This document shows, in pieces, positions 20,576 through 29,322 of a DNA stretch of 64,000 nt. The position numbers were made by a program, and so were the translations under genes. Source of the stretch: Sporosarcina luteola (GTDB lineage Bacteria; Bacillota; Bacilli; Bacillales_A; Planococcaceae); NCBI RefSeq assembly GCF_007991495.1, contig NZ_BJYL01000007.1, positions 1 through 64,000 of the forward strand, given 5' to 3'. Within the stretch, counting starts at the first letter, position 1. The number at the start of each line of letters is the position of its first letter. Below the pieces are notes generated by a model. That model ran no database searches and had not been told where the DNA came from. It was given only the letters and a program-made list of their open reading frames with translations.

Positions 20576-22279
20576 GTGGCTGAAAAAAAGTGGATTACAA
20601 TTGTTCATTTTATCATATGGTTACTCATCGTTCCGCCTGGAATGATTTATTTGCTTGCCAATCAGATGCCCGATGAAATCAATGTCAGTTACTTAATTCT
20701 ATTTGTTATTTTTGGTGTGTTGACCGTCTTATTCCCAATCAAATTGAATGGCGAACCCGTAACTTTGGTCATGTGGGTCACATTGCCTGCATTTCTTATG
20801 TACGGTTTAGCTGTCGAATTAGTTGTCATGCAATTGGCAATCGTGGCTACTCTTTTTGCTGTGAAAAGTAAGGTCAACATCTTTCAACGATTTTTCTTTA
20901 ATTCGATCATGTTGTTTATTTTATCTGTCGTTAGCGCATTGGCGTTTTACGTTGTCGGTGGAAAAATAGGTTCGATGGAATTTTGGTATGTCCTTATGAG
21001 CGCTGCAGTTTTTAGATTGATCTATACGACAACGAATATTGGCCTATTAAAAACATATTTCCAAATGAGGGGACTTAAAAATCCATTAACTATAAAAGAC
21101 ATTGCATATGAGTATGCGAGCATTATTCTCATTCTACCATTAGCGCTCACATTTTATTTTCTATTGAATTTAGTCGGGATTTCCTCGTTTTTATTGTTAG
21201 GATTTCCATTTTTCGTTACCATTACGATCATCCGTCTATATGGCCGTTCAGAAAAAGTCAATGACTCCATAAAAAGAGCTGGAGAAATCGGAAGCGAATT
21301 ATCGGTGTTGACAGATGACAAATATGTAACTGAACAGTTCATAAAAAAAAGTACAGAGCTTTTTAACGCAAACTTTGCTTTCCTCTTCAAAAACCATAAT
21401 AACTGGTTAGAACTTGAAAAAGCATACGAAAAAAACAATTTTGTAACACGTGAATTTGGTTCGATTCAGCCAGGAGAAGGTATTGCAGGAAAAGTGCTGG
21501 TAAGTAATGAGTCGGTCATCTATACGAAACGTAAAGATTGGCTGCAAAATGCAACAGTTTTTGCTCCAGACGACTTGGAAAGCATCCTTTGCATCCCATT
21601 GATTCATAACAATAAGACGAATGGCATCCTTCTATTAGGCTCCAATCGTCGATCAGCCTTTAAGGATTACCAATTAAAAATTTTGGATCTCCTCGGCTCG
21701 TATTATATCGTATCACTTGAAAAAGCACGTTATGTCCAAGAGGCATTATTGAAGAGCGAAAGATGTGCGTTGACGAAACTTTATAACTACCGCTATTTAG
21801 AAGAAAGACTGCATTACGAAATGAACCGGATGCAAAAAGGGGATATTCAGGATTTATCCGTCGTCATGCTCGATATCGATCATTTTAAAAAAGTAAATGA
21901 TACGTATGGACATCAAAGTGGAAATGACATTTTATACAGCCTGGCGAGAATTCTGGAAGAGCAATTGCCTGATTACGGAACGGTTGGCAGGTATGGCGGT
22001 GAAGAATTTGTCTACATCATGCCGGACTTCACTAAACAGGAAGCAGTTGACTTTGCAAATCGTCTCCGGCTGCTTATTAGGCAACATGCGTTTTCGATTA
22101 CTTCTGATTTAAGTATGGATAAGCAATCGATTGACGTTTTTATCACTTCCAGTGTCGGCGTCGCAAATGCGCCAACAGATACAGATGAAGCGATGGCTTT
22201 ACTACGAAATGCAGACAGGGCCTTATATATAGGAGCGAAGCAAGCAGGGAGAGACAGAGTGGCTGAGTATGTGAAATGA
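20576..22279 (+). CDS. Membrane-bound GAF-GGDEF diguanylate cyclase (first of tandem pair)
   Basis: This protein probably makes cyclic di-GMP from two GTP at the membrane. The 567-residue product has about seven hydrophobic segments in residues 5-220, a GAF-like sensory domain (about 235-390) and a GGDEF domain (about 405-565). The active-site motif is intact as RYGGEEF, and the metal/GTP-binding LDIDHFKKVNDTYGHQSGN segment precedes it. An RxxD inhibitory site is not present five residues before GGEEF, so product feedback at that site is unlikely. The start is GTG at 20576 after AAGGGG. A paralogue follows 29 bases later, and pilus genes follow that. Confidence 0.92.
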   Translation: MAEKKWITIVHFIIWLLIVPPGMIYLLANQMPDEINVSYLILFVIFGVLTVLFPIKLNGEPVTLVMWVTLPAFLMYGLAVELVVMQLAIVATLFAVKSKVNIFQRFFFNSIMLFILSVVSALAFYVVGGKIGSMEFWYVLMSAAVFRLIYTTTNIGLLKTYFQMRGLKNPLTIKDIAYEYASIILILPLALTFYFLLNLVGISSFLLLGFPFFVTITIIRLYGRSEKVNDSIKRAGEIGSELSVLTDDKYVTEQFIKKSTELFNANFAFLFKNHNNWLELEKAYEKNNFVTREFGSIQPGEGIAGKVLVSNESVIYTKRKDWLQNATVFAPDDLESILCIPLIHNNKTNGILLLGSNRRSAFKDYQLKILDLLGSYYIVSLEKARYVQEALLKSERCALTKLYNYRYLEERLHYEMNRMQKGDIQDLSVVMLDIDHFKKVNDTYGHQSGNDILYSLARILEEQLPDYGTVGRYGGEEFVYIMPDFTKQEAVDFANRLRLLIRQHAFSITSDLSMDKQSIDVFITSSVGVANAPTDTDEAMALLRNADRALYIGAKQAGRDRVAEYVK

Positions 22280-22308
22280 TATTTGTCGGAGGAAGGGGGA
22301 ATTAGACG

Positions 22309-24039
22309 GTGAAAGTTACTAGCGAGCAAAGAAAAGTAGTATATTTACTGTGGTTTCTAATCGTGCCGGTTGCTTTTTATATTGCCTATAGCTACTTCCC
22401 ATCCAATGACTACAATTATTTAAACTTGGCAATAAGTCTACTGATAATGATTGCAATTACGAGGCTGGCCATTACGGTACAAAACATGCTTATAACATTG
22501 GAAAAATGGATTATCTTTTCAATGCTTTTCCAATACGGATTATTTACTGAGATGATCTTTATGCAAATAGCTCTGTTGACTATTTTGTTCACTTCCAAAT
22601 CATCTACACCAAAATTATTTCGGTACACATTCAATTCGATTCACTTCGTTATTATTTCCATAGTAAGTGGAGCGATTTATTATGCATTTGGCGGACCAAT
22701 TGGACAAATTGAATTAAGTGAGCTGGTTTTAGCAGGATTTATTTATGCATCGGCATACTCACTAATCAATAGCGCACTTTTTTATATTTCCTATAAACTC
22801 TTGAAAACTGACACGTCAGTCATGAAAAAGGTCACTTTGTGGGATTACATTGTATCAATTCTTCTTTTGCCATTTGCAATCGTGTTCTGTCTTCTTCTTC
22901 AACAGTTTGGAAACGGAGCGTTCTTATTAATAGGCATTCCATTTTTGCTCGTGCTCGTTGTTACTAGGAGTTATATGGAATCCAACCAATTAAACGACAT
23001 TTTAGCTTCTGCTGCAGAAATTGGACATCAGCTTGCGGATCGTCTAGGCGTAGAAGATGTCCTTCGAACATTCGTCGAGAAAATTAAAGGTGTAATCCCT
23101 TATGAAAGTGCTTACATAGTCGACTTGCGAATGGGAGAAAACCTTTTGATGCTTACTTTTATGGAAGGTGAGTTCCGTAGCGAAGAAGTAAATCGATTTT
23201 CATTTCCGTTAAAGAAAACGGAGAACGATGGATTGGATTTGGATGCTACTAAAGTGTTTTTGAATAAAAAAAGTATTTCCTCTTTAATTGGATATAAGTT
23301 TGCTCATTCAGTGGAAAGTGTAATGACAGCACCCATAAAAAGGAATCAAAAGACAGAAGGATTTTTAATTCTAACTTCCAACCAAAAATACGCATTTGAA
23401 GATGGACAAGCTAAAATGGTAGATTTGCTGACCGGGTATTTCGCTACCGCAGTGGAAAAAGCCGGATATTATGAAAGAACCGTAGAAAAAAGCATGCGCT
23501 GCGGCCTTACTCGTTTGCATAACTTCCGTTACTTGGAAACTCAACTAGACGAAGAAATGATCCGGTATCATACAAGCGAAATTTCAACGTTATCTGTCAT
23601 TATGCTCGATATCGATCATTTCAAGGCAATCAACGATACATATGGCCATCAAAGCGGCAACGATCTCCTATGTGCGTTTGCGGATCTATTAAGAGGCTAC
23701 CAAGCAGAGGGCGTCACTTTGGCTAGATACGGTGGGGAAGAGTTTGTAATGGCCCTACCGAATTATTCAAAGGCAGAAGCTGTGGAACTGGCTGGAATGA
23801 TCCGAAAAGATGTCGAAGAATCCAGCTTCCATATCATCCCCGACTTATCAGAAGACAGGGAACCTACAATTGTTCAGATGACAGTGAGCATCGGTGTTGC
23901 TAGCATTCCAGATGATGCAATGGGTGGTAAAGACTTGTTGAGGAATGCGGACAGGGCGCTGTATATTGGAGGAAAGCAGGCAGGGAGAAATCGTGTTGGC
24001 GTCTATGAAGAAGAGAGCGAAGTTAATATAATAAGTTAA
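22309..24039 (+). CDS. Membrane-bound GAF-GGDEF diguanylate cyclase (second of tandem pair)
   Basis: The 576-residue paralogue of the preceding gene has the same architecture: about seven N-terminal membrane segments (5-220), a GAF-like domain (about 240-385) and a GGDEF domain (about 400-570). It has intact RYGGEEF and LDIDHFKAINDTYGHQSGN motifs and no RxxD inhibitory site. The GAF regions differ much more than the catalytic domains, which suggests duplication followed by divergence of the sensed signal. The start is GTG at 22309, preceded by GGAAGGGGGAA. A terminator follows, so the cyclases form a unit separate from the pilin genes, although adjacent. Confidence 0.92.
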   Translation: MKVTSEQRKVVYLLWFLIVPVAFYIAYSYFPSNDYNYLNLAISLLIMIAITRLAITVQNMLITLEKWIIFSMLFQYGLFTEMIFMQIALLTILFTSKSSTPKLFRYTFNSIHFVIISIVSGAIYYAFGGPIGQIELSELVLAGFIYASAYSLINSALFYISYKLLKTDTSVMKKVTLWDYIVSILLLPFAIVFCLLLQQFGNGAFLLIGIPFLLVLVVTRSYMESNQLNDILASAAEIGHQLADRLGVEDVLRTFVEKIKGVIPYESAYIVDLRMGENLLMLTFMEGEFRSEEVNRFSFPLKKTENDGLDLDATKVFLNKKSISSLIGYKFAHSVESVMTAPIKRNQKTEGFLILTSNQKYAFEDGQAKMVDLLTGYFATAVEKAGYYERTVEKSMRCGLTRLHNFRYLETQLDEEMIRYHTSEISTLSVIMLDIDHFKAINDTYGHQSGNDLLCAFADLLRGYQAEGVTLARYGGEEFVMALPNYSKAEAVELAGMIRKDVEESSFHIIPDLSEDREPTIVQMTVSIGVASIPDDAMGGKDLLRNADRALYIGGKQAGRNRVGVYEEESEVNIIS

Positions 24040-24063
24040 AGGCCGATGAAAATCGGTCTTTTT
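24040..24063 (+). terminator. Terminator after the diguanylate cyclase pair
   Basis: AGGCCGAT at 24040-24047 pairs with ATCGGTCT at 24052-24059 with one wobble, followed by a T run. Confidence 0.75.
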
Positions 24064-24195
24064 CTATGATTTTTTTACTATTTTTGCGGGATAGTTGATT
24101 AGTTCTTGCGATTTTTGTATGCTGTAAGTAATAGATGAGTTTTAATATTATAGGTTAGGTGTATGATAATATAAAACTTGAGAAGTGGTGAAGAT

Positions 24196-24609
24196 GTGAA
24201 ATTACTAAATAAAGAGGGCGGCTTAACTTTAGTGGAAATTTTAGTAGCGATAATACTTATTTCTATCATACTACTTTCTTTTTTTACTTTTTTTACTCAG
24301 TCAACAAAGTTTACCCAGCATAACAAGGCGAAATTAACTTCTGTTGATATTGCTGAACAAGTAGTAGCTGACCTAAGAAGAATTGATTCACCTGAAGATT
24401 TACTGCAAATGGGGTATCACAAACAAGATAACACCTATATAAAGGAAAATACTGATCTTGCTAGCAAAGTAGAAATTGATTTCGAAGAGAATACAATTGA
24501 ATCTGAATTAAGGTTAGCTAAAGTCACTATATATTCTTCGAAAGAATTAAAAAGGCCGCCATTTAAAACAGAAATGTATATAAAAGAAGGGAATTCATAT
24601 GAAAAATGA
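24196..24609 (+). CDS. Type IV prepilin-like minor pilin
   Basis: The 137-residue product carries a class III signal: a short basic leader ending in KEGG, then LTLVEILVAIILISIILLSF as the hydrophobic pilin helix, with the conserved Glu at mature position 5. PilD should cleave after the second Gly. The rest is a small, charged periplasm-facing-type head with no recognised fold. The start is GTG at 24196, after a GTGGTGAAG binding site. The gene is clearly more AT-rich than the cyclases before it. It overlaps the next pilin gene by 11 bases. A role as minor pilin or pseudopilin is inferred from context. Confidence 0.82.
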   Translation: MKLLNKEGGLTLVEILVAIILISIILLSFFTFFTQSTKFTQHNKAKLTSVDIAEQVVADLRRIDSPEDLLQMGYHKQDNTYIKENTDLASKVEIDFEENTIESELRLAKVTIYSSKELKRPPFKTEMYIKEGNSYEK

Positions 24610-24994
24610 ACGTGGTTTAACATTGGTTGAACTATTAGCATCCCTTGCGATATTTGGAATAATTTTAGCGTTAATTGGAAGTATTTTAATAACTGGGATA
24701 AAAACTGCTAATCGAAATACATTAAATCAGCAAATGCAACAGGAAGCAAATTATATTACAGAGGTTGTTCGAAAAGAGTATTTGAGAAAAAACGATAAAA
24801 ATATAATGGATAATACAATAACGTTTAATGTGGATAATGATGTGTTAAAAATGAATGGGACAATTATATCTAGGGATTACCAATATACAGTATCAAATAT
24901 TGTTCGGACTGATAATCCAACTCGTTTTTCACTGACAATTGAGAAGGACGGATTACATTATAATGTAAACACAACGTTCAGTAAACTCGAATAG
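24599..24994 (+). CDS. Type IV prepilin-like minor pilin
   Basis: The 131-residue product has a five- to six-residue leader ending ERG, followed by LTLVELLASLAIFGIILALI, a typical pilin N-terminal helix with Glu at mature position 5. The head domain is Asn- and Thr-rich, with predicted beta strands. The ATG at 24599 overlaps the end of the preceding pilin gene, and AGAAGGG lies just before it. Like its neighbours it is AT-rich. It is probably a minor subunit assembled with the major pilin encoded near 31.7 kb. Confidence 0.82.
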   Translation: MKNERGLTLVELLASLAIFGIILALIGSILITGIKTANRNTLNQQMQQEANYITEVVRKEYLRKNDKNIMDNTITFNVDNDVLKMNGTIISRDYQYTVSNIVRTDNPTRFSLTIEKDGLHYNVNTTFSKLE

Positions 24995-25004
24995 GGGTGG
25001 TTAG

Positions 25005-26198
25005 ATGAAGCTAATGAAAAGCGAAAATGGTGGAGCTTTAATCACTGTTTTATTAATCCTGGTGATATTTACTATATTGGGAGTTGGATTACTTGCATTA
25101 AATCTGTCTGCCGCAAAACAGTTTAATAAAAAAGGTGAAAATCTACAGGCTAGACATCTGGCTGAAATGGGTGTTATACATTACCAAACAGAAGTAGCTA
25201 GTGCGGTTGAAGAATATAATGCTGACAAAAGCTTATATACCAAATATAAAGACGGAAAGATAGATAAAGAGGCTACACGGAGGCAGTACAGAGAAGGTTT
25301 GTGTGGAGTCGTAAGCTCAACACAAGTAGACGTAAATGAGTTTAATAGCGAAATAGGTCAGTATTTATTTATGGGAAAAAGTATGAACTGCCCAGACAAA
25401 GAAGATTTTGTAGAGTTAACCTTCACTAGTGAAGGTTTAACTGAAAAAGCTTCACGGGCAATTGAGGCTAGAATAAGGGTAGTACCCAACAATTCAGGGG
25501 ATGGGTCTCCAGGTGATCTTATTCCAGATGCCACACCCCCAGAACAACCGCGATTTATGGATAACGAAGCACCACAAGTCACCTACCTGCATGAAGTTGA
25601 GAATTTGCCGGCTTATAGGGTGGTTTACGGCATAACAAATAAAAACCCCTTTAGTACCAACTCGAATGTTAAACTTCTTGGAGCAGTTGACATGGCTGCC
25701 AATTCAGTTTGGACATTTAAGAAAAATTTGTTAATAGCTGGAAGTGCCAGTATGAAGACGCAAGGCATAAATAAAACTAATTTAACAGTTAATGGAGATT
25801 TATTCATCGGTGGGGCGATACACATGGCCAATCATAATGAACTTAATGTTGACGGGAATCTTTTTATTATGGGGAATTCAAAGTTTGGGACTGATTCAAT
25901 AGTTAATGTAGGAGGAAATGCATTGTTCGACCTAGTCGAGGAAGTTGAACCGCATGTAAATATTACGATTCAACAAAATGCGTTTTTTAAGAAACCCTTA
26001 AGCAGAGTTAAGAATAATTCAAGTTTTTGTGTAAGAGGAGACATTTTTTTGTGGAATAATGGGTGGGCTCCTTATTTAACTGATGATGAAGGATATAGGT
26101 GGTTCGATAAGGAATGTCTAGGTACTTCCCCTATAGTATCTGAAGATGAGGAATGGATTGTCTTGCCAGAGGTAAATCCGGATTACAAAGTCGACTAA
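25005..26198 (+). CDS. PilX/GspK-like minor pilin with large repeat-rich head
   Basis: The 397-residue product begins with a leader ending NGG and a hydrophobic ALITVLLILVIFTILGVGLL helix. Unlike the other pilins it lacks Glu at mature position 5, a trait of GspK/PilX-type tip subunits. Residues about 230-340 contain repeated short strands of the type LTVNGDLFIGGAIHM and LNVDGNLFIMG, which look like a beta-helix or bactofilin-like solenoid. Four Cys lie in the head. AGGGGTGG precedes the ATG at 25005. It probably sits at the pilus tip and may contact surfaces, but that is inference. Confidence 0.72.
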   Translation: MKLMKSENGGALITVLLILVIFTILGVGLLALNLSAAKQFNKKGENLQARHLAEMGVIHYQTEVASAVEEYNADKSLYTKYKDGKIDKEATRRQYREGLCGVVSSTQVDVNEFNSEIGQYLFMGKSMNCPDKEDFVELTFTSEGLTEKASRAIEARIRVVPNNSGDGSPGDLIPDATPPEQPRFMDNEAPQVTYLHEVENLPAYRVVYGITNKNPFSTNSNVKLLGAVDMAANSVWTFKKNLLIAGSASMKTQGINKTNLTVNGDLFIGGAIHMANHNELNVDGNLFIMGNSKFGTDSIVNVGGNALFDLVEEVEPHVNITIQQNAFFKKPLSRVKNNSSFCVRGDIFLWNNGWAPYLTDDEGYRWFDKECLGTSPIVSEDEEWIVLPEVNPDYKVD

Positions 26199-26254
26199 AG
26201 TTTTATTTTTTGAATTATTCGGTTGCCATACTTATAGAATAGAGGTTGACCACA

Positions 26255-27628
26255 ATGAAAAACAAACACTATTTTTCTACGTATCTATTAGTGATAATTG
26301 TCATCTTAGCTTTTACGGTTACAAATAAAGCTTTTGCGAATAATGTTTTGTTTATAAATAATAAAGCGAAATTCGGTGACCATACTTTCATTGGGCCGTT
26401 TAATATATCAAATGAAAAAACACGTGAGGCAAAATCTAAACTCATAGCAGATTTATCTGATCTTCAAAGTAAATTGGATGTAAATTTGATATATCAAGAC
26501 ATCCAATTCTCACTTATACCGGAAACAATCACGTTTGATATCGACAAGAGTCTTGCAAATGTGAATTCAGGACAGGACAACCCAATCATTGCATCAGTAT
26601 CACGTGGCGGATTAAATACGGTCCTTACACAACAATTGCCCCAATTTCTATTCACGGAAGAAACGGTCGATTTGATTGCTGAAGGCGTTGAAAAAGAATT
26701 GCAAACTGGCATTATGCCCAGAAACATCCATATTACAGACTATCTACCTGCCAATGAAATACCTATTGTAGAAGTCGCTTTATCTGAATATAATATTAGC
26801 GGGACATCTGGGCCTTTTAAAAATGCTATACAAGCATTAGATAAATCTGTCGTACAGCCATTAGAGATGTTTTCTATGATGGAATTGCTGACGAGCTCAG
26901 AAATTGGGATGCTTAGTGACGAGGAAATGTCATTGCTTTCTTCCATGCTGTACACGGCAGTTCTTCAAACGAATTTTCAAATCGATGAGCGCAATATAAG
27001 TACGCTTTTATCTCCAATTATCCATCCGGGTTACGAAGCGGCGATGAATCAAACATTAGGCCTTGATTTTAAGTTCACGAACCCGAACAAATCGGACTTT
27101 ACAATCCATGCGAATTGGTCTAATGGAAAAATACAACTGTCCATTGAAGGTCCGCCATTCTATTACTCTTATGAACCCGTAATTGAACGCATAGATACGT
27201 ACAAACCAAGAACAGTCCGCCAATACAGCGCATTTGTGAATGATGGACAAGTAATCGTTTCCCAGGAAGGCAAGGAAGGTATGGAAGTTGTTGTCCGAAG
27301 AAATATTTCACTTAATGGGAAAGTCATTAATACTGAGGATGTTTCAAAAGACTTTTATGCCCCAATTCATCGGATTGAAATGCTACCCTTGACAAAGGCT
27401 GATGCCTCTACCGGCGAATCTACTGGTGGAAGTGATGTTGGTAATGAGAGTTTTGAAAATGACGAGGTACAGTTTGATGATGGTGAATCCAACACGGAGA
27501 CGGATCCCTCCACTGGAAATGGAACAGGACAGGCAACAGAATCCGGAACAACAACGACTGGAACAGAAAGTCAGAACGAAGGAAAACAAATCTATGACAA
27601 GAGCGGAATGCCTATTGGAGGCAAATGA
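26255..27628 (+). CDS. Secreted VanW/G5-domain-like protein of the pilus locus
   Basis: The 457-residue product has a Sec signal peptide (basic start, hydrophobic STYLLVIIVILAFTVTNKAFA, cleavage near residue 28). The middle carries a VanW-like stretch ending LGLDFKFTNPNKSDFTI (about 270-286), then a G5-like beta domain (about 310-375) with VSQEGKEGMEVVVRR. The C-terminal 75 residues are Gly/Thr/Ser/Glu-rich and probably disordered. VanW and G5 domains are found in cell-wall-associated proteins. Lying just before pilB, it may help the pilus pass or anchor in peptidoglycan. That role is inference. The ATG at 26255 follows AGAGG. Confidence 0.65.
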   Translation: MKNKHYFSTYLLVIIVILAFTVTNKAFANNVLFINNKAKFGDHTFIGPFNISNEKTREAKSKLIADLSDLQSKLDVNLIYQDIQFSLIPETITFDIDKSLANVNSGQDNPIIASVSRGGLNTVLTQQLPQFLFTEETVDLIAEGVEKELQTGIMPRNIHITDYLPANEIPIVEVALSEYNISGTSGPFKNAIQALDKSVVQPLEMFSMMELLTSSEIGMLSDEEMSLLSSMLYTAVLQTNFQIDERNISTLLSPIIHPGYEAAMNQTLGLDFKFTNPNKSDFTIHANWSNGKIQLSIEGPPFYYSYEPVIERIDTYKPRTVRQYSAFVNDGQVIVSQEGKEGMEVVVRRNISLNGKVINTEDVSKDFYAPIHRIEMLPLTKADASTGESTGGSDVGNESFENDEVQFDDGESNTETDPSTGNGTGQATESGTTTTGTESQNEGKQIYDKSGMPIGGK

Positions 27629-27652
27629 TCTTTCAGCGAAGGGGGAACTCAA

Positions 27653-29311
27653 ATGGCAACAACACGGAAACGGCTTGGCGATTTGCTCGTCGAGTCAGGT
27701 CTAATTACCGACGCTCAACTTCAAACTGCCTTAGCAGATAAGCCGAAGGGCCAGAAAATAGGGGATGCTCTACTTCAACGCGGTTATATTACTGAACAGC
27801 AACTAATAGAAGTGCTGGAGTTCCAACTCGGAATCCCTCATGTCAATTTATTCAGGTATCCCTTTGACCCGAAACTGTTCAATATCGTACCGAAAGAGTT
27901 TGCGAAACGAAACCTTATCGTGCCATTGAAAGCGGAAGGGGACAGACTGTTTGTTGCGATGTCCGATCCCATGGATTATCTATCGGTTGACGATTTACGT
28001 CTGTCGACAGGTTTTCATATCGAAACTGCGATCGCTTCCAAAGATGATATTTTACGGACGATCTCCAAATACTATGAAGATGAACTTCTTGAAGATTTCT
28101 TCATTGAACAGCCTGAGGAAACGAGGGAACAGCAAGATGAGTTAACTGATCTTGATTCCCCGATTGTCCGTCTCGTCAATCAAGTGCTTTCTGCTGCTAT
28201 AACGCAAAAGGCGAGCGATATCCACATTGACCCGCAGGAGCATCAAGTTGTCATCCGGTTTCGTGTCGATGGGATGTTGAAGACTGAACGCTATTTGCCG
28301 AAACATATGCAAGCGATGCTGACTGCTCGGATTAAAATCATGTCCAGCCTTGATATAACAGAGCATCGGGTTCCGCAGGACGGGCGGATCAAAGTAACGA
28401 TTGACTTCAGGCCGATCGATCTCCGCGTATCCAGCTTGCCTACGGTTTATGGCGAAAAAATCGTCATGCGGATACTTGATTTAAGCAGCTCGTTAAATGA
28501 TATGTCGAAATTAGGCTTCAGCCCGTTGAATCTGGAACGGTTCATGAAGGAAATCGAAAGGCCAAATGGCATCGTATTAATTTCCGGACCGACTGGTTCT
28601 GGTAAATCATCTACACTATATGCGGCGCTTAATAAATTGAACCAAGAAGAAGTGAATATTATCACTGTCGAAGATCCGGTTGAATATCAGCTTGAAGGCA
28701 TTAATCAAATTCAAGTGAATCCAACGGTCGGTTTGACATTCGCGAATGGTTTGAGGTCGATTTTGAGACAAGACCCTGATATTGTCATGGTCGGTGAGAT
28801 TCGTGACCGGGAGACGGTTGAAATCGCAATCCGGGCCTCGCTCACAGGGCATTTAGTACTCAGCACAATCCATACGAACGACTCGATTGCTTCCATCACG
28901 CGTTTGATTGATATGGGGGTGGAACCTTTCCTAGTGACGGCATCAGTCAATGCAATCATTGCGCAACGTCTGATTAGGCGTGTATGCCGCGATTGTGGAC
29001 GGGAAATGCCTACTTCGAATCGAGAGAAAGAGATTTTCGCAAAACGTGGCATGGAGATCGAAACGATTGTCCGTGGGTCCGGCTGCGCATCATGTAATAT
29101 GACCGGATACCGGGGAAGGGTTGCCATTCACGAAGTGCTAATTATCGATGATGCTATGCGTGAAGTGATTAATAACCACGGTACACCTGCACAACTGAGG
29201 GAAATCGCGATACGTAATCAAACTGTCTTTCTCATTGATGACGGATTGGCTAAAGTAAAACAAGGAATCACGACAACGGAAGAAGTGCTCCGTGTAGCGC
29301 TCATTGAATAG
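27653..29311 (+). CDS. pilB: PilB-type type IV pilus extension ATPase with MshEN domain
   Basis: PilB is the hexameric cytoplasmic motor that polymerises pilin. The 552-residue product begins with an MshEN-type pair: RLGDLLVESGLITDAQL (residues 7-23) and KIGDALLQRGYITEQQL (35-51), the motif known to bind cyclic di-GMP in MshE relatives. The second copy has Lys in place of Arg, and the spacer is a residue short. The ATPase core has Walker A GPTGSGKSS (near 310), an Asp box, Walker B VGEIRD (near 382) and paired CxxC zinc motifs (CRDC near 445, CASC near 482). It directly precedes pilT and pilC. Confidence 0.94.
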   Translation: MATTRKRLGDLLVESGLITDAQLQTALADKPKGQKIGDALLQRGYITEQQLIEVLEFQLGIPHVNLFRYPFDPKLFNIVPKEFAKRNLIVPLKAEGDRLFVAMSDPMDYLSVDDLRLSTGFHIETAIASKDDILRTISKYYEDELLEDFFIEQPEETREQQDELTDLDSPIVRLVNQVLSAAITQKASDIHIDPQEHQVVIRFRVDGMLKTERYLPKHMQAMLTARIKIMSSLDITEHRVPQDGRIKVTIDFRPIDLRVSSLPTVYGEKIVMRILDLSSSLNDMSKLGFSPLNLERFMKEIERPNGIVLISGPTGSGKSSTLYAALNKLNQEEVNIITVEDPVEYQLEGINQIQVNPTVGLTFANGLRSILRQDPDIVMVGEIRDRETVEIAIRASLTGHLVLSTIHTNDSIASITRLIDMGVEPFLVTASVNAIIAQRLIRRVCRDCGREMPTSNREKEIFAKRGMEIETIVRGSGCASCNMTGYRGRVAIHEVLIIDDAMREVINNHGTPAQLREIAIRNQTVFLIDDGLAKVKQGITTTEEVLRVALIE

Positions 29312-29322
29312 GGGTATAGGCT

